This document shows, piece after piece, positions 6,645 through 14,817 of a stretch of DNA of 23,820 bases. The notes under the pieces are model-generated. The model worked only from the letters and a program-made list of their open reading frames with translations, was not told where the DNA came from and made no database searches. This DNA comes from CAZGKX01 sp964525945. Its GTDB lineage: Bacteria > Pseudomonadota > Gammaproteobacteria > Legionellales > Legionellaceae. The translations under genes were made by a program, and so were the position numbers. Positions within the stretch are counted from its first letter, which is position 1. Every line of letters starts with the position of its first letter. The stretch lies in NCBI GenBank assembly GCA_964525945.1, contig CAZGKX010000044.1:1-23820 (forward strand). Direction: 5' to 3'.

Positions 6645-7997
6645 TCATGAGGTCAACCTTGATACATCGTTCAATAAAGCAATGAGGGTTAATGCAATCA
6701 AAAACACCAAGCCCAAATAAGTGCCTATTGTTTTTAGTTGATCAGAAACCGGCCGACGACACCCTAACTCAAGGATGTAATATAATAAATGCCCACCATC
6801 CAACATGGGAATAGGTAGCAAATTCAATACACCTAAACTGATACTCACCAATGCTAAAAAAGATAAATAATAAACAAAACCACCGCGCCCTGATTCACCC
6901 GCACCTTTGGCAATACCCACCGGCCCACTCATCGTTTTTAAAGACAGTTGCCCTTTGATCAAACGACCAATGAGTATAAACGTGGTTGCGGTCATATCCA
7001 CCGTGTCTTTAAAAGCAGCCCCTACCGCCTGCAGTGGTGGTAGGCGTTGGACACGCAGCCAAGACTCAGGCCAATGTATTGTTTGGGAACGCAGCCCCAA
7101 GGAGCCTTGTTGTTGGCCATTCTCCGTGGTCATGGTGGTGTGTGCAATTAGACGTTTGGTATCCTTCTGACGTTTGATCACAAATACAAGATCCTGATTG
7201 GGGTGTTTTTTAACGAAAGCAACCAAGGTTAACCAATCTGAAATGGTTTGATTATTGACTGAAACAACCACATCATTGACCTGAAAACCGGCGGTTTGGG
7301 CAGGTGAATTCGGCATGACTTCTGCAACGATTGGAGGAATGGTCGGCACAAAAGGAGTAATCCCTAAACTGTCCAGTAAATCTGGATTTTTTGCATCAAG
7401 CTGCCAATGCTGCAAAGACAATGAACGTTGTTTTTGCAGGTGGTGGGGCGTGGATTTAACAGTCAATAAAACAGGTTCTTGCGTCCCCACCAAAGGCATA
7501 AACGCGTATTGAAAATCCCGCCAACTGGCAATAGGTTGCCCATTCACAGCCAATATTTCTTGTTTTACATCCAAACCTGCTTGCGCTGCAATGCTGTTGG
7601 GAGCAACATGACCAATGATAGGGGCGAATGATTTAATACCGATAACAAGAACCAGCCACAGCGCAATAAAAGCAAATATAAAATTAAACAAGGGTCCGGC
7701 CACAACAATAGCAATACGCGCCCATATGGATTTATTATTAAACGCCAAATGACGCTCGCTTTCATCCACCGGCCCTTCAGATTCATCAAGCATTTTAATG
7801 TAGCCGCCTAAAGGAATAAGCGACCAAGCGTATTCGGTGCCCCGTTTATCACGCCAACGGGCCAATACTTTCCCAAAACCAAACGAAAACCGTAAAACTT
7901 TGACACCACACCAACGTGCAACAATAAAGTGACCGTATTCATGCACCAACACCAAAATCATTAACGCCAGAATAAAATAAAGCAAGGTTGAAAACAT
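6645..7997 (-). CDS. rseP: Site-2 regulated intramembrane protease RseP
   Basis: RseP cleaves membrane-anchored anti-sigma factors (RseA in E. coli) and remnant signal peptides inside the inner membrane. The 450-residue length is typical. The zinc motif HEYGH is at residues 19-23 within the first membrane helix, and the third ligand is D400 in PIPMLDGGH. Two PDZ domains in the periplasmic region are recognisable from VAPNSIAAQAGL and VMPNSPAQTAGF. The ATG at 7997 follows AGAGGA, with only one base between the cdsA stop and the start. In most relatives outside this lineage dxr sits between cdsA and rseP; here the two genes abut. This suggests one operon from uppS at least to rseP. Confidence 0.95.
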   Translation of the reverse strand: MFSTLLYFILALMILVLVHEYGHFIVARWCGVKVLRFSFGFGKVLARWRDKRGTEYAWSLIPLGGYIKMLDESEGPVDESERHLAFNNKSIWARIAIVVAGPLFNFIFAFIALWLVLVIGIKSFAPIIGHVAPNSIAAQAGLDVKQEILAVNGQPIASWRDFQYAFMPLVGTQEPVLLTVKSTPHHLQKQRSLSLQHWQLDAKNPDLLDSLGITPFVPTIPPIVAEVMPNSPAQTAGFQVNDVVVSVNNQTISDWLTLVAFVKKHPNQDLVFVIKRQKDTKRLIAHTTMTTENGQQQGSLGLRSQTIHWPESWLRVQRLPPLQAVGAAFKDTVDMTATTFILIGRLIKGQLSLKTMSGPVGIAKGAGESGRGGFVYYLSFLALVSISLGVLNLLPIPMLDGGHLLYYILELGCRRPVSDQLKTIGTYLGLVFLIALTLIALLNDVSRLTS

Positions 7998-7998
7998 T

Positions 7999-8793
7999 TT
8001 ATCCTCTGGCTATAAATTGCAACCCAAAATAAAACATGGGGAGAGCGGCTAACATGCTATCAAAACGATCAAGCACGCCACCGTGGCCAGGAATAATGTG
8101 CCCAGTGTCTTTTAAATGACAACGCCGTTTCAGCATACTGATAAACAGATCACCCACGATAGAAATTAAAATTGTCGCCAATGCGACCGCAAACCACCCG
8201 CTCAGGTGTGCTGGATGGAAATAGAAGGCAGCTCCCCAGGCCACAAGACCGGCCATGGTAACGCCCCCCATCAAACCTTCAATGGTCTTGCCTGGACTCA
8301 CGCTAGGAATTAGTTTGACCCGTCCCCACTGTTTACCTGCTAAATAAGCGCCAATATCGGTTGCCCAAACCAGGCATAATAAATACACAATTAAATCTTT
8401 ACCCAGCGCTTGTTGGTATAAACCGACCAATAAAGTTGTAAACAAAGGCAACAGCACCAGCCCTAAAACCATTACAACGGGGCGATACCCCCAGCCGTGT
8501 TGCGATCGCGGAAAAGCAAGGATCGCCAAGGCATTGAAACCCCACAAAACCAGGCCGACGGTCAACCATAGTTGTAGCCATCGCGCGCATAAACCAATGG
8601 CTACAATCAATGCGACGATGAACACCAGCTTACTGAACCAGCGTTGTGCAGGAATTAATTGCAGCCATTCCCAGCCCAACGCTATGTTCAACACCAAAAC
8701 GAGGGTCGCTAACATCCAACCCTTACCGAAATAAAGCAGCATTAAAACCAACGGGACCAGGATGATTGTTGTTAAAAACCGTTGCTTAAACAT
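7999..8793 (-). CDS. cdsA: Phosphatidate cytidylyltransferase CdsA
   Basis: CdsA makes CDP-diacylglycerol from CTP and phosphatidic acid, the precursor of all membrane phospholipids. The protein has 264 residues with about eight membrane helices. The family signature is complete near the C-terminus: SMLKRRCHLKDTGH followed by PGHGGVLDRFDS, with the Lys-Asp and Asp residues that bind metal and CTP. SPGKTIEGLMGG is the second conserved block. Its start overlaps the end of uppS by 8 bases, which indicates coupled translation. It is immediately upstream of rseP. Confidence 0.95.
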   Translation of the reverse strand: MFKQRFLTTIILVPLVLMLLYFGKGWMLATLVLVLNIALGWEWLQLIPAQRWFSKLVFIVALIVAIGLCARWLQLWLTVGLVLWGFNALAILAFPRSQHGWGYRPVVMVLGLVLLPLFTTLLVGLYQQALGKDLIVYLLCLVWATDIGAYLAGKQWGRVKLIPSVSPGKTIEGLMGGVTMAGLVAWGAAFYFHPAHLSGWFAVALATILISIVGDLFISMLKRRCHLKDTGHIIPGHGGVLDRFDSMLAALPMFYFGLQFIARG

Positions 8794-9520
8794 CTTGTTT
8801 CTCGATCAATTGCTTGGAGGTTTTTCCATACCTTCTTTCTCGGGAACTGTAATATTCCAGCGCTTTTTCAAGTTCAACGGCATTGAATTCCGGCCAGTAA
8901 ACCTCAGAAAAATACAATTCCGTATACGCCAGTTGCCAAAGGAAAAAATTACTGATGCGTTGTTCACCACTGGTTCGGATATATAAACCGGGATCCGTCA
9001 AACCATCCGTTTTTAGCAATGGCGCAAAGGACTCGTCATGGATGTCGTTCACGGTCATCAAACCTGCGGCCACTCGACTTGCCAATGTTTTGGCAACTTG
9101 CACAATATCCCATTTGCCACCGTAGTTAATCACGACGTTTAAAATAAGTTTCGTGTTTTCACCCGTTAAATTTTCCGCAGATTTCATTTGTTCACAAAGT
9201 GCGGGAGATAGTTGGCTTCTATCTCCGGTAAACCGTAAACAAACGCCACTTTCAAATAACTCTTGAATTTCGCGTGCCAACGCTTGCAAAAACAATTGCA
9301 TGAGAAATTCGACTTCTGCCGCGGGTCTCGCCCAGTTTTCGCTACCAAAAGCCCAAACACTCAGCACTTTTATCTTTTTTGCCACACATTCTTTGACGAT
9401 GGTTTTCACAACGTCCACACCCAATCGATGTCCTTCGCTACGTGGTAAGCCGCGACTTTCAGCCCATCGTCCGTTACCATCCATTATGATGGCGATATGT
9501 TGCGGTAATTTTTGATTCAA
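8786..9520 (-). CDS. uppS: Isoprenyl transferase (undecaprenyl diphosphate synthase) UppS
   Basis: UppS condenses eight isopentenyl diphosphates onto farnesyl diphosphate to make the C55 carrier lipid for peptidoglycan and O-antigen. The 244-residue length is normal. IAIIMDGNGRWAESRGL at 9-25 holds the catalytic aspartate (D14), and HRLGVD and the C-terminal RTSGEQRISNFFLWQ block complete the cis-prenyltransferase signature. The start is TTG at 9520, chosen because the conserved block begins only eight residues later and because AAGGA lies upstream. The first internal ATG (M13) would remove part of the active site. It is the first gene of the minus-strand envelope run and is divergent from gpmI, with 69 bases between them. 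Confidence 0.95.
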   Translation of the reverse strand: MNQKLPQHIAIIMDGNGRWAESRGLPRSEGHRLGVDVVKTIVKECVAKKIKVLSVWAFGSENWARPAAEVEFLMQLFLQALAREIQELFESGVCLRFTGDRSQLSPALCEQMKSAENLTGENTKLILNVVINYGGKWDIVQVAKTLASRVAAGLMTVNDIHDESFAPLLKTDGLTDPGLYIRTSGEQRISNFFLWQLAYTELYFSEVYWPEFNAVELEKALEYYSSRERRYGKTSKQLIEKQDV

Positions 9521-9589
9521 CCTACTTCTTCCTTCAACAAAAATGGCCTATAGTCTAACCTCTTTATTGGAAAATATTAAGAGAAATTC

Positions 9590-11134
9590 ATGCACAAAAA
9601 TACACCCCTTGTTTTAATGATTTTGGATGGATGGGGTTTTAGCGAAAAATCAGAACACAATGCCATTAATTTAGCACCTACACCCCAATGGGATGAGTGG
9701 TGGCATACACGTCCACATGTGTTGCTCGAGGCCTCTGGCACCCCCGTTGGCTTGCCAGACCAACAAATGGGTAATTCTGAAGTAGGCCATATGCACATTG
9801 GAGCAGGCCGGGTCATTCCTCAAGATTTTACCCGGATCAATCAAGCCATTGCCTCGGGTGATTTTTCAACAAATCCCGTGTTTCTGAAAGCCATTAACGA
9901 CATGAAAGCCACCAGCAAGACCATTCATGTTTGGGGATTGTTGTCACAAGGCGGGGTGCATAGCCATGAAGATCATTTGTATGCGTTTTTAGCGCTCTGC
10001 GAAAAGCAACATTTTTCCAACGTGGTGCTGCATTTATTTTTAGATGGACGGGACACTCCCCCCCAAAGTGCACGATCAAATTTAACAACGCTGATGTCTT
10101 TTCTTGAGCATCACCCTGTGGCGACCATTGGCTCAATCACCGGGCGCTACTATGCCATGGATAGGGATAAGCGATGGGCACGGGTAGCACCTGTGTATCA
10201 ATTACTAACCACAGCAGAAAGCCCACACCATTTTTCTACAGCATTAGAAGCGCTGGATAGTTTTTATAAACAACACATTTATGATGAATTTATTCCACCC
10301 ACCCGAATGGATGCCCTGCGCCCCATCATGACGGGCGACACCGTGTTTTTTTTCAACTTTCGCTCCGACCGAGCTCGGCAGTTAACACAAGCCTTGATTG
10401 CCGATCAATTTGACGGTTTTGAGCGAAGCACACGTCCGAAAATTTCGCAATTCATCAGCATGACGCCTTACGCCAAACATCTTGTCACTCAAAGCGCCTT
10501 TCCTCAGCAACCTTTGCATAACACGCTTGGCGAAGTGCTCGCTCATCACAACCTCCGCCAATTACGCATTGCAGAAACTGAAAAATACGCGCATGTGACT
10601 TTTTTCCTCAATGGCGGTTCCGAGCAGGTGTTTCCTCTCGAGGAGCGGATATTGATTCCCTCGCCCGCCGTTGCTACCTATGATTTACAACCTGAAATGA
10701 ATGCTGCCATCGTTGCAGATACAATCATTAAAGCATTGCATGCACAACGTTACGATGTGATCATATGTAATTTTGCAAACGCCGATATGGTTGGCCACTC
10801 CGGCAACATGGAGGCCACCGTGCAAGCGATTGCAACCTTGGATAAGGTGATGCATGACATTGGTGCCGCTGTGCAAAAGGTCAACGGGCAATTGCTCATT
10901 ACAGCGGATCATGGCAATGCAGAATGCATGTACGATGAGAGCACTCAACAAGCACATACCGCCCATACCCATCACCCCGTCCCTTTTGTCTATGTAGGCC
11001 ATGCTGATTGGCAAATAAATGCACAAACCGGGAGCTTGATTGATATTGCGCCAACCGTCTTAACCCTATTGGGCATTCAACCGCCAAACGACATGCAAGG
11101 CAAAACATTGTTGGTGAAAAAACATGCAAATTAA
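9590..11134 (+). CDS. gpmI: 2,3-bisphosphoglycerate-independent phosphoglycerate mutase GpmI
   Basis: GpmI interconverts 3- and 2-phosphoglycerate in glycolysis and gluconeogenesis, using two manganese ions and a phosphoserine intermediate. The 514-residue length is standard. MILDGWGF at 10-17 contains the metal-binding D13, and GNSEVGH at 61-67 contains the nucleophile S63. The inserted phosphotransferase domain shows GLLSQGGVHSHEDH and LDGRDTPP. The second metal site is seen in the C-terminal half (FANADMVGHSG and ITADHGNAE). An AAGAGA ribosome binding site precedes the ATG. The end overlaps the start of envC by 11 bases, so the two are translationally linked. Confidence 0.96.
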   Translation: MHKNTPLVLMILDGWGFSEKSEHNAINLAPTPQWDEWWHTRPHVLLEASGTPVGLPDQQMGNSEVGHMHIGAGRVIPQDFTRINQAIASGDFSTNPVFLKAINDMKATSKTIHVWGLLSQGGVHSHEDHLYAFLALCEKQHFSNVVLHLFLDGRDTPPQSARSNLTTLMSFLEHHPVATIGSITGRYYAMDRDKRWARVAPVYQLLTTAESPHHFSTALEALDSFYKQHIYDEFIPPTRMDALRPIMTGDTVFFFNFRSDRARQLTQALIADQFDGFERSTRPKISQFISMTPYAKHLVTQSAFPQQPLHNTLGEVLAHHNLRQLRIAETEKYAHVTFFLNGGSEQVFPLEERILIPSPAVATYDLQPEMNAAIVADTIIKALHAQRYDVIICNFANADMVGHSGNMEATVQAIATLDKVMHDIGAAVQKVNGQLLITADHGNAECMYDESTQQAHTAHTHHPVPFVYVGHADWQINAQTGSLIDIAPTVLTLLGIQPPNDMQGKTLLVKKHAN

Positions 11135-12245
11135 GCACAGCACGTCCGTAAAAAAAAGCTTGATTGCGTTAGGTATATTGCTGCAGTTTGGGCATGGGTG
11201 GGCGCAAAATGCCACCGTGCAACAAACAAAATTGAATCTTAAACAGTTGGAAAGTAAAATCAATCAACTGCAACAAACCTTAAAAGTAGCCCACAATAAA
11301 CAACAACTTTTGCAACAAGAACTGGTCCTGACTGAAAAAAAAATCAATCAAGGGGCCGAAGAACTTAAAAAACTTCAAGCGTCTTTGACAGCCAAGCAAC
11401 AGCAAATTGATGGGTTGCAATTAAAAATCAATACGTTGAACCAAACCTTGCACCAACAACAAGTTATTCTGTCCAATCATTTGCGAGTTCGTTACCAGGC
11501 CAGTGATTATCAACCTTTGAAATGGTTATTGAACCAAGACAACCCTCAGAACATTCAGCGCTTATTTACGTATTATCAGTATTTAGTGCAAGCTCGGCAA
11601 AAGGTGATGAACGAGGTCATAGCCATTCAGAAAAATTTACGCGCCAACCAACAACAACTGCAACAAGAAATGTTAGTGCAACAGCAGTTGCAACAACAAT
11701 TAAAAAACCATCAAAAACAATTTGATCAAAACAAACTGTACCACACTGCTTTAATGCACACCTTGGACAAAGATATCCACAGCAAACAACAAACGTTGGA
11801 AAACTATAAGCAAAGCCAAGCCAATTTAACCCGATTGTTAACATCGTTGGTGCAGCAAAGTGTTGTTCAAACACGCCGCCCTATCACAAAAATCCGCAAT
11901 AAAATAACAACACCCGTGCAAACACAGCAACACAGTGAAAAATTGCACCAAGGCGTCGTTTTTTTTGCACCGGAAGGTTCTCCCGTACTTGCAGCATATC
12001 CGGGGAAAGTTGTCTTTTGTGATTGGTTAAATGGCTATGGGCGTTTATTGATTCTCGATCACGGTTGGGGGCTTATGACCTTGTACGCCAATAACCAAGC
12101 GTTGTATAAAAAGAAAGGTGATACCGTCAATCAAGGGGAACAAATTGCCGCAGTTGGGCATAGCGGCACTCTTAAAGAAAACGGTCTATACTTTGAAATA
12201 AGACGTCGAGGAAGAGCAATTCCTCCAATGGACTGGATGTCTTAA
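11124..12245 (+). CDS. envC: Murein hydrolase activator EnvC
   Basis: EnvC is a periplasmic activator of the amidases AmiA and AmiB at the division septum, recruited by FtsEX. The protein has 373 residues: a signal peptide ending near GWAQ, a long coiled coil rich in Gln, Lys and Leu (about residues 28-240), and a C-terminal LytM/M23 domain (about 270-373). The LytM domain is degenerate. The HxxxD zinc pair is replaced by QGVVFFAPEG, while GYGRLLILDHGWG and the ending YFEIRRRGRAIPPMDW are close to E. coli EnvC, whose LytM domain is also inactive. It is therefore an activator and not an endopeptidase. The order gpmI-envC-ctpA is common in gammaproteobacteria. Confidence 0.93.
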   Translation: MQIKHSTSVKKSLIALGILLQFGHGWAQNATVQQTKLNLKQLESKINQLQQTLKVAHNKQQLLQQELVLTEKKINQGAEELKKLQASLTAKQQQIDGLQLKINTLNQTLHQQQVILSNHLRVRYQASDYQPLKWLLNQDNPQNIQRLFTYYQYLVQARQKVMNEVIAIQKNLRANQQQLQQEMLVQQQLQQQLKNHQKQFDQNKLYHTALMHTLDKDIHSKQQTLENYKQSQANLTRLLTSLVQQSVVQTRRPITKIRNKITTPVQTQQHSEKLHQGVVFFAPEGSPVLAAYPGKVVFCDWLNGYGRLLILDHGWGLMTLYANNQALYKKKGDTVNQGEQIAAVGHSGTLKENGLYFEIRRRGRAIPPMDWMS

Positions 12246-12317
12246 TTATTCTCTGTAACAATAAGAACAAAAGGGCATAGTAATACAACTAAAGACCGTG
12301 CTTCCAAGGAGAATTAC

Positions 12318-13721
12318 ATGATTTATAGAAAGTTATATACAGGTGTAATGGTAGCGATGTGTGTGTCTCTACTACCTTTCTCAGTGCAAGCACTACCTGA
12401 AAGAGATAGCATCCAGCAAGAAGGCGATCAACAAATCCCGATGGAAGATGTGCAACGATTTTCGAATGCCATCAGTGAAATTAAAAAATATTATGNNNNN
12501 NNNNNAGCAGAAGAATTATTTTATTTTCGACGCGAGGGAAAAAGCTTGATCAAAAAATATTATGTCAAACCCACGGATGACAAAGTATTGTTTGACAATG
12601 CAATTCGCGGGATGTTGAGTGGGCTGGATCCCCATTCAAGTTACTTGGATGAAAATGATTTTAAAGAACTCCAAACCGCCACCAATGGCGAATTTGGAGG
12701 ACTTGGCATCGAAGTCACGATGGAAGATGGTGTGGTCAAAGTGATTACCCCGTTGGTGGATACCCCAGCGTTTAAGGCTGGCATCAAAGCTGGGGATTAT
12801 ATCATTAAGTTGGGTGCGCAATCCGTGCAAGGCTTGGAACTTAAAGACGCTGTAAACCTCATGCGTGGTGCACCCGGAAGTCCGATTGAACTGACGGTAT
12901 TGCGTAAAGGCGCGGACAAACCATTAACCTTTACGCTGATGCGTGAAAAAATTGAAATAAAAAGCGTTAAAAGTAAATTGCTTGACAATCAATATGGGTA
13001 TGTTCGTTTAACACAATTTCAAACATTAACGGACAAGGACATGCAGCAAGCGATTGCCCAGCTTAAAAAACAAGCAGGTGGTCAACTGCGCGGTTTGGTC
13101 TTGGATTTGCGTAACAATCCTGGTGGACTGTTGGATTCTGCCATTCAAATATCAGGGGCATTTTTAGGCAAAGATAAAAATGGTAAACAAGAAATGATTG
13201 TTTACACGCAAGGCCGTTTACCAGGCTCCAAATTTACTGCCATGGCCAACTCCAATGACATATTGAACAATGCGCCTATGGTGGTTTTGATCAATAATGG
13301 TTCAGCGTCTGCCTCAGAAATTGTGGCCGGTGCCCTCAAAGACAACAAACGCGCCATTATTTTAGGAACCCGAAGTTTTGGGAAAGGCTCCGTACAAACC
13401 GTGTTGCCCCTGGATGATAAACGCGGGATTAAATTAACAACAGCGCTGTATTTCACACCATCAGGAACATCCATTCAAGCACAAGGCATTACCCCTGACA
13501 TCGTGGTGGAAGAAATCGCCGTACCGAAATCGGGAGCTAAAGCTGCTTTTTCTGGCTTTACTGAAGCCGAGTTGGGCGGGCATTTGCAAAATGGCAATGG
13601 ACCCACAAAAAAAGTAGATCCCACTAAACCCAGCAACGATGAAGCAAGTTTGCTGCATGAGGATTATCAGTTATACGCAGCATTAACCATCCTCAAAGGG
13701 TTAGCGGTTGCTCAACATTAA
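12318..13721 (+). CDS. ctpA: Carboxy-terminal processing peptidase CtpA (S41 family), interrupted by an assembly gap
   Basis: This is a periplasmic serine/lysine protease that trims proteins and peptidoglycan hydrolases from their C-termini. It has a signal peptide ending at VQALP, a PDZ domain (GGLGIEVTMEDGV onwards) and the catalytic core. The nucleophile is in NGSASASEIVAGAL and the general-base lysine in RSFGKGSVQT. A strong AAGGAG ribosome binding site lies six bases before the ATG. The frame includes 10 N at 12496-12505. The stretch after the gap repeats IKKYY and has no counterpart in the family. Without the 69-nt block 12496-12564 the sequence reads smoothly as AISEIKKYYVKPTDDK and the protein would be 444 residues, a normal length. 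I regard the extra block as an assembly error. An intrinsic terminator follows the gene. Confidence 0.92.
   Translation: MIYRKLYTGVMVAMCVSLLPFSVQALPERDSIQQEGDQQIPMEDVQRFSNAISEIKKYYXXXXAEELFYFRREGKSLIKKYYVKPTDDKVLFDNAIRGMLSGLDPHSSYLDENDFKELQTATNGEFGGLGIEVTMEDGVVKVITPLVDTPAFKAGIKAGDYIIKLGAQSVQGLELKDAVNLMRGAPGSPIELTVLRKGADKPLTFTLMREKIEIKSVKSKLLDNQYGYVRLTQFQTLTDKDMQQAIAQLKKQAGGQLRGLVLDLRNNPGGLLDSAIQISGAFLGKDKNGKQEMIVYTQGRLPGSKFTAMANSNDILNNAPMVVLINNGSASASEIVAGALKDNKRAIILGTRSFGKGSVQTVLPLDDKRGIKLTTALYFTPSGTSIQAQGITPDIVVEEIAVPKSGAKAAFSGFTEAELGGHLQNGNGPTKKVDPTKPSNDEASLLHEDYQLYAALTILKGLAVAQH
12496..12505. other. Assembly gap (10 N)
   Basis: A run of exactly 10 N inside ctpA. The 13 bases before it (AAAAAATATTATG, 12483-12495) recur exactly at 12552-12564, which suggests that two overlapping contig ends were joined without merging. 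Confidence 0.99.
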
Positions 13722-13736
13722 TCGATTGGTTTGACG

Positions 13737-13769
13737 CAACCCTTGGACCACCAAGGGTTGTTGTTTTTC
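13737..13769 (+). terminator. Intrinsic terminator after ctpA
   Basis: A perfect 10-bp stem CAACCCTTGG/CCAAGGGTTG with an ACCA loop (13737-13760) is followed by TTGTTTTT. It starts 15 bases after the ctpA stop and ends the gpmI-envC-ctpA unit. The stem also lies just downstream of the convergent aldo/keto reductase gene, but that strand has no U-tract. Confidence 0.88.
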
Positions 13770-13783
13770 TCACAGGCTCGGGG

Positions 13784-14713
13784 TTAATTCATGCCCAAGC
13801 GAGCCGCATTCCCCCACGATAAATCATTGCCATGTTTTTCACACGATTCCGATGTATCCGTGCTCATGGGAAAAGGAGGCGTGATGCCGTCAATGGCGTG
13901 CATGTGCTCGGGGGTGAGCAGTGGTACAAGGCGTTGTGAATCATAATTTTCCACCAATCGCTCATGATGGTTCGTCTTTGGGATGACCCTTATTTCCTTT
14001 TTCATCAACCAAGCCAGAACAACCTGCGCGGGAGTAGCGTTCAGCTCCTTGGCAATGGTTTGCAAGGTATCATCGGCTAAAATCAAGGGCGCGTAAGCAT
14101 AACCTAGCGGACTGTAGGCCATCACACCAATACCATGCGCCTCACAAAAATCAACAAGCGATGTGTTTGGGGCCCAAGGATTGATTAAACACTGATTGGC
14201 ATAAGGGAAAGGCAGCTCTTCTTCTTCACAAACAGCCAATAGTCGTTGCAAATGAGGCTCATAAAAATTAGAAACCCCTATTCGTTTAATTTTATCCTGC
14301 CCCATCTGCGCAAGCGCTCTCCACTTTGCCGTGAGTGTTTCTTTATCGTCAAACAAACCACCTGCCGTAGGGAAATGAATAAGAAATAAATCAAAATAGC
14401 CCACTCCAACAGCGTTCAACAACTCGGTAATATGCGCGTCTGTATAAGGCTGAACTGCTTTCATGGTTAACCAGATGTCTTCTCTTTTTAACCCCAAGCC
14501 ATTGGCGGACAATGGTTGAAATGCTTGGGTCAATGCAGCTGCAACGGCCGGTAAATTATGGTAGTTTTCAGCAAGATCGATGTGACGGTAGCCTTTTGCT
14601 AAAGCGGAATAAATCATCTCCGTTGTTAGACTGTATCGTTGAGTCAAATTTTGGACGTGATCAGCTTCAATGCCAATAAAAGTCCCCATTCCCATTAACG
14701 GGATCATGTTCAT
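13784..14713 (-). CDS. Aldo/keto reductase
   Basis: This NAD(P)H-dependent oxidoreductase of the AKR superfamily probably reduces small aldehydes or ketones; the substrate cannot be told. I choose the ATG at 14713 (309 residues) because AGGA lies six bases upstream and the family begins with a short strand like MIPLMGMGTF. The longer frame to 14773 adds an unrelated N-terminus. All four catalytic residues are present: D46 and Y51 in HIDLAENY, K85 in WLTMKAV and H113 in LFLIHFP. IGVSNF, MAYSPLGYAY and VIPKTNHHERLVEN are the usual cofactor-binding and barrel signatures. It is divergent from the adenosine deaminase gene and convergent with ctpA. The last 30 residues (SESCEKHGNDLSWG) are unusual for the family. 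Confidence 0.9.
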   Translation of the reverse strand: MNMIPLMGMGTFIGIEADHVQNLTQRYSLTTEMIYSALAKGYRHIDLAENYHNLPAVAAALTQAFQPLSANGLGLKREDIWLTMKAVQPYTDAHITELLNAVGVGYFDLFLIHFPTAGGLFDDKETLTAKWRALAQMGQDKIKRIGVSNFYEPHLQRLLAVCEEEELPFPYANQCLINPWAPNTSLVDFCEAHGIGVMAYSPLGYAYAPLILADDTLQTIAKELNATPAQVVLAWLMKKEIRVIPKTNHHERLVENYDSQRLVPLLTPEHMHAIDGITPPFPMSTDTSESCEKHGNDLSWGNAARLGMN

Positions 14714-14734
14714 ATCAATTCCTGATTGGTGTTT

Positions 14735-14748
14735 TATTGTAAACAATA
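14735..14748. promoter_or_regulatory. Small palindrome between the divergent reductase and deaminase genes
   Basis: TATTGTAAACAATA is an inverted repeat with 6-bp arms around AA, 22 bases upstream of the reductase start. On the minus strand it includes TACAAT, a possible -10 box for that gene. It may be an operator, but it is short and AT-rich. Confidence 0.3.
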
Positions 14749-14766
14749 ATATCATTTTTTGACCTA

Positions 14767-14795
14767 CTGACACAACGCGTTAAACATGAGATAAT
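14767..14795 (+). promoter_or_regulatory. Promoter of the exported adenosine deaminase gene
   Basis: CTGACA (14767-14772) and GATAAT (14790-14795), each one mismatch from consensus, are separated by exactly 17 bp, and TG lies one base before the -10 box (extended -10). The start codon is 22 bases after the -10, giving a very short leader. That leader shows no clear Shine-Dalgarno sequence. Confidence 0.6.
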
Positions 14796-14817
14796 AGTAC
14801 CCTGTGTGATAACGCTG

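Noticed and set aside
9521..9589. Divergent promoters between uppS and gpmI
   Set aside because: Both genes need promoters here, and TATAGT at 9549-9554 is a possible -10, but no -35 at suitable spacing was convincing on either strand.
12496..12564. A real insertion or tandem duplication in CtpA
   Set aside because: It coincides with an N run and a 13-base repeat of the pre-gap end, and the second N run shows the same pattern, so an assembly cause is simpler.
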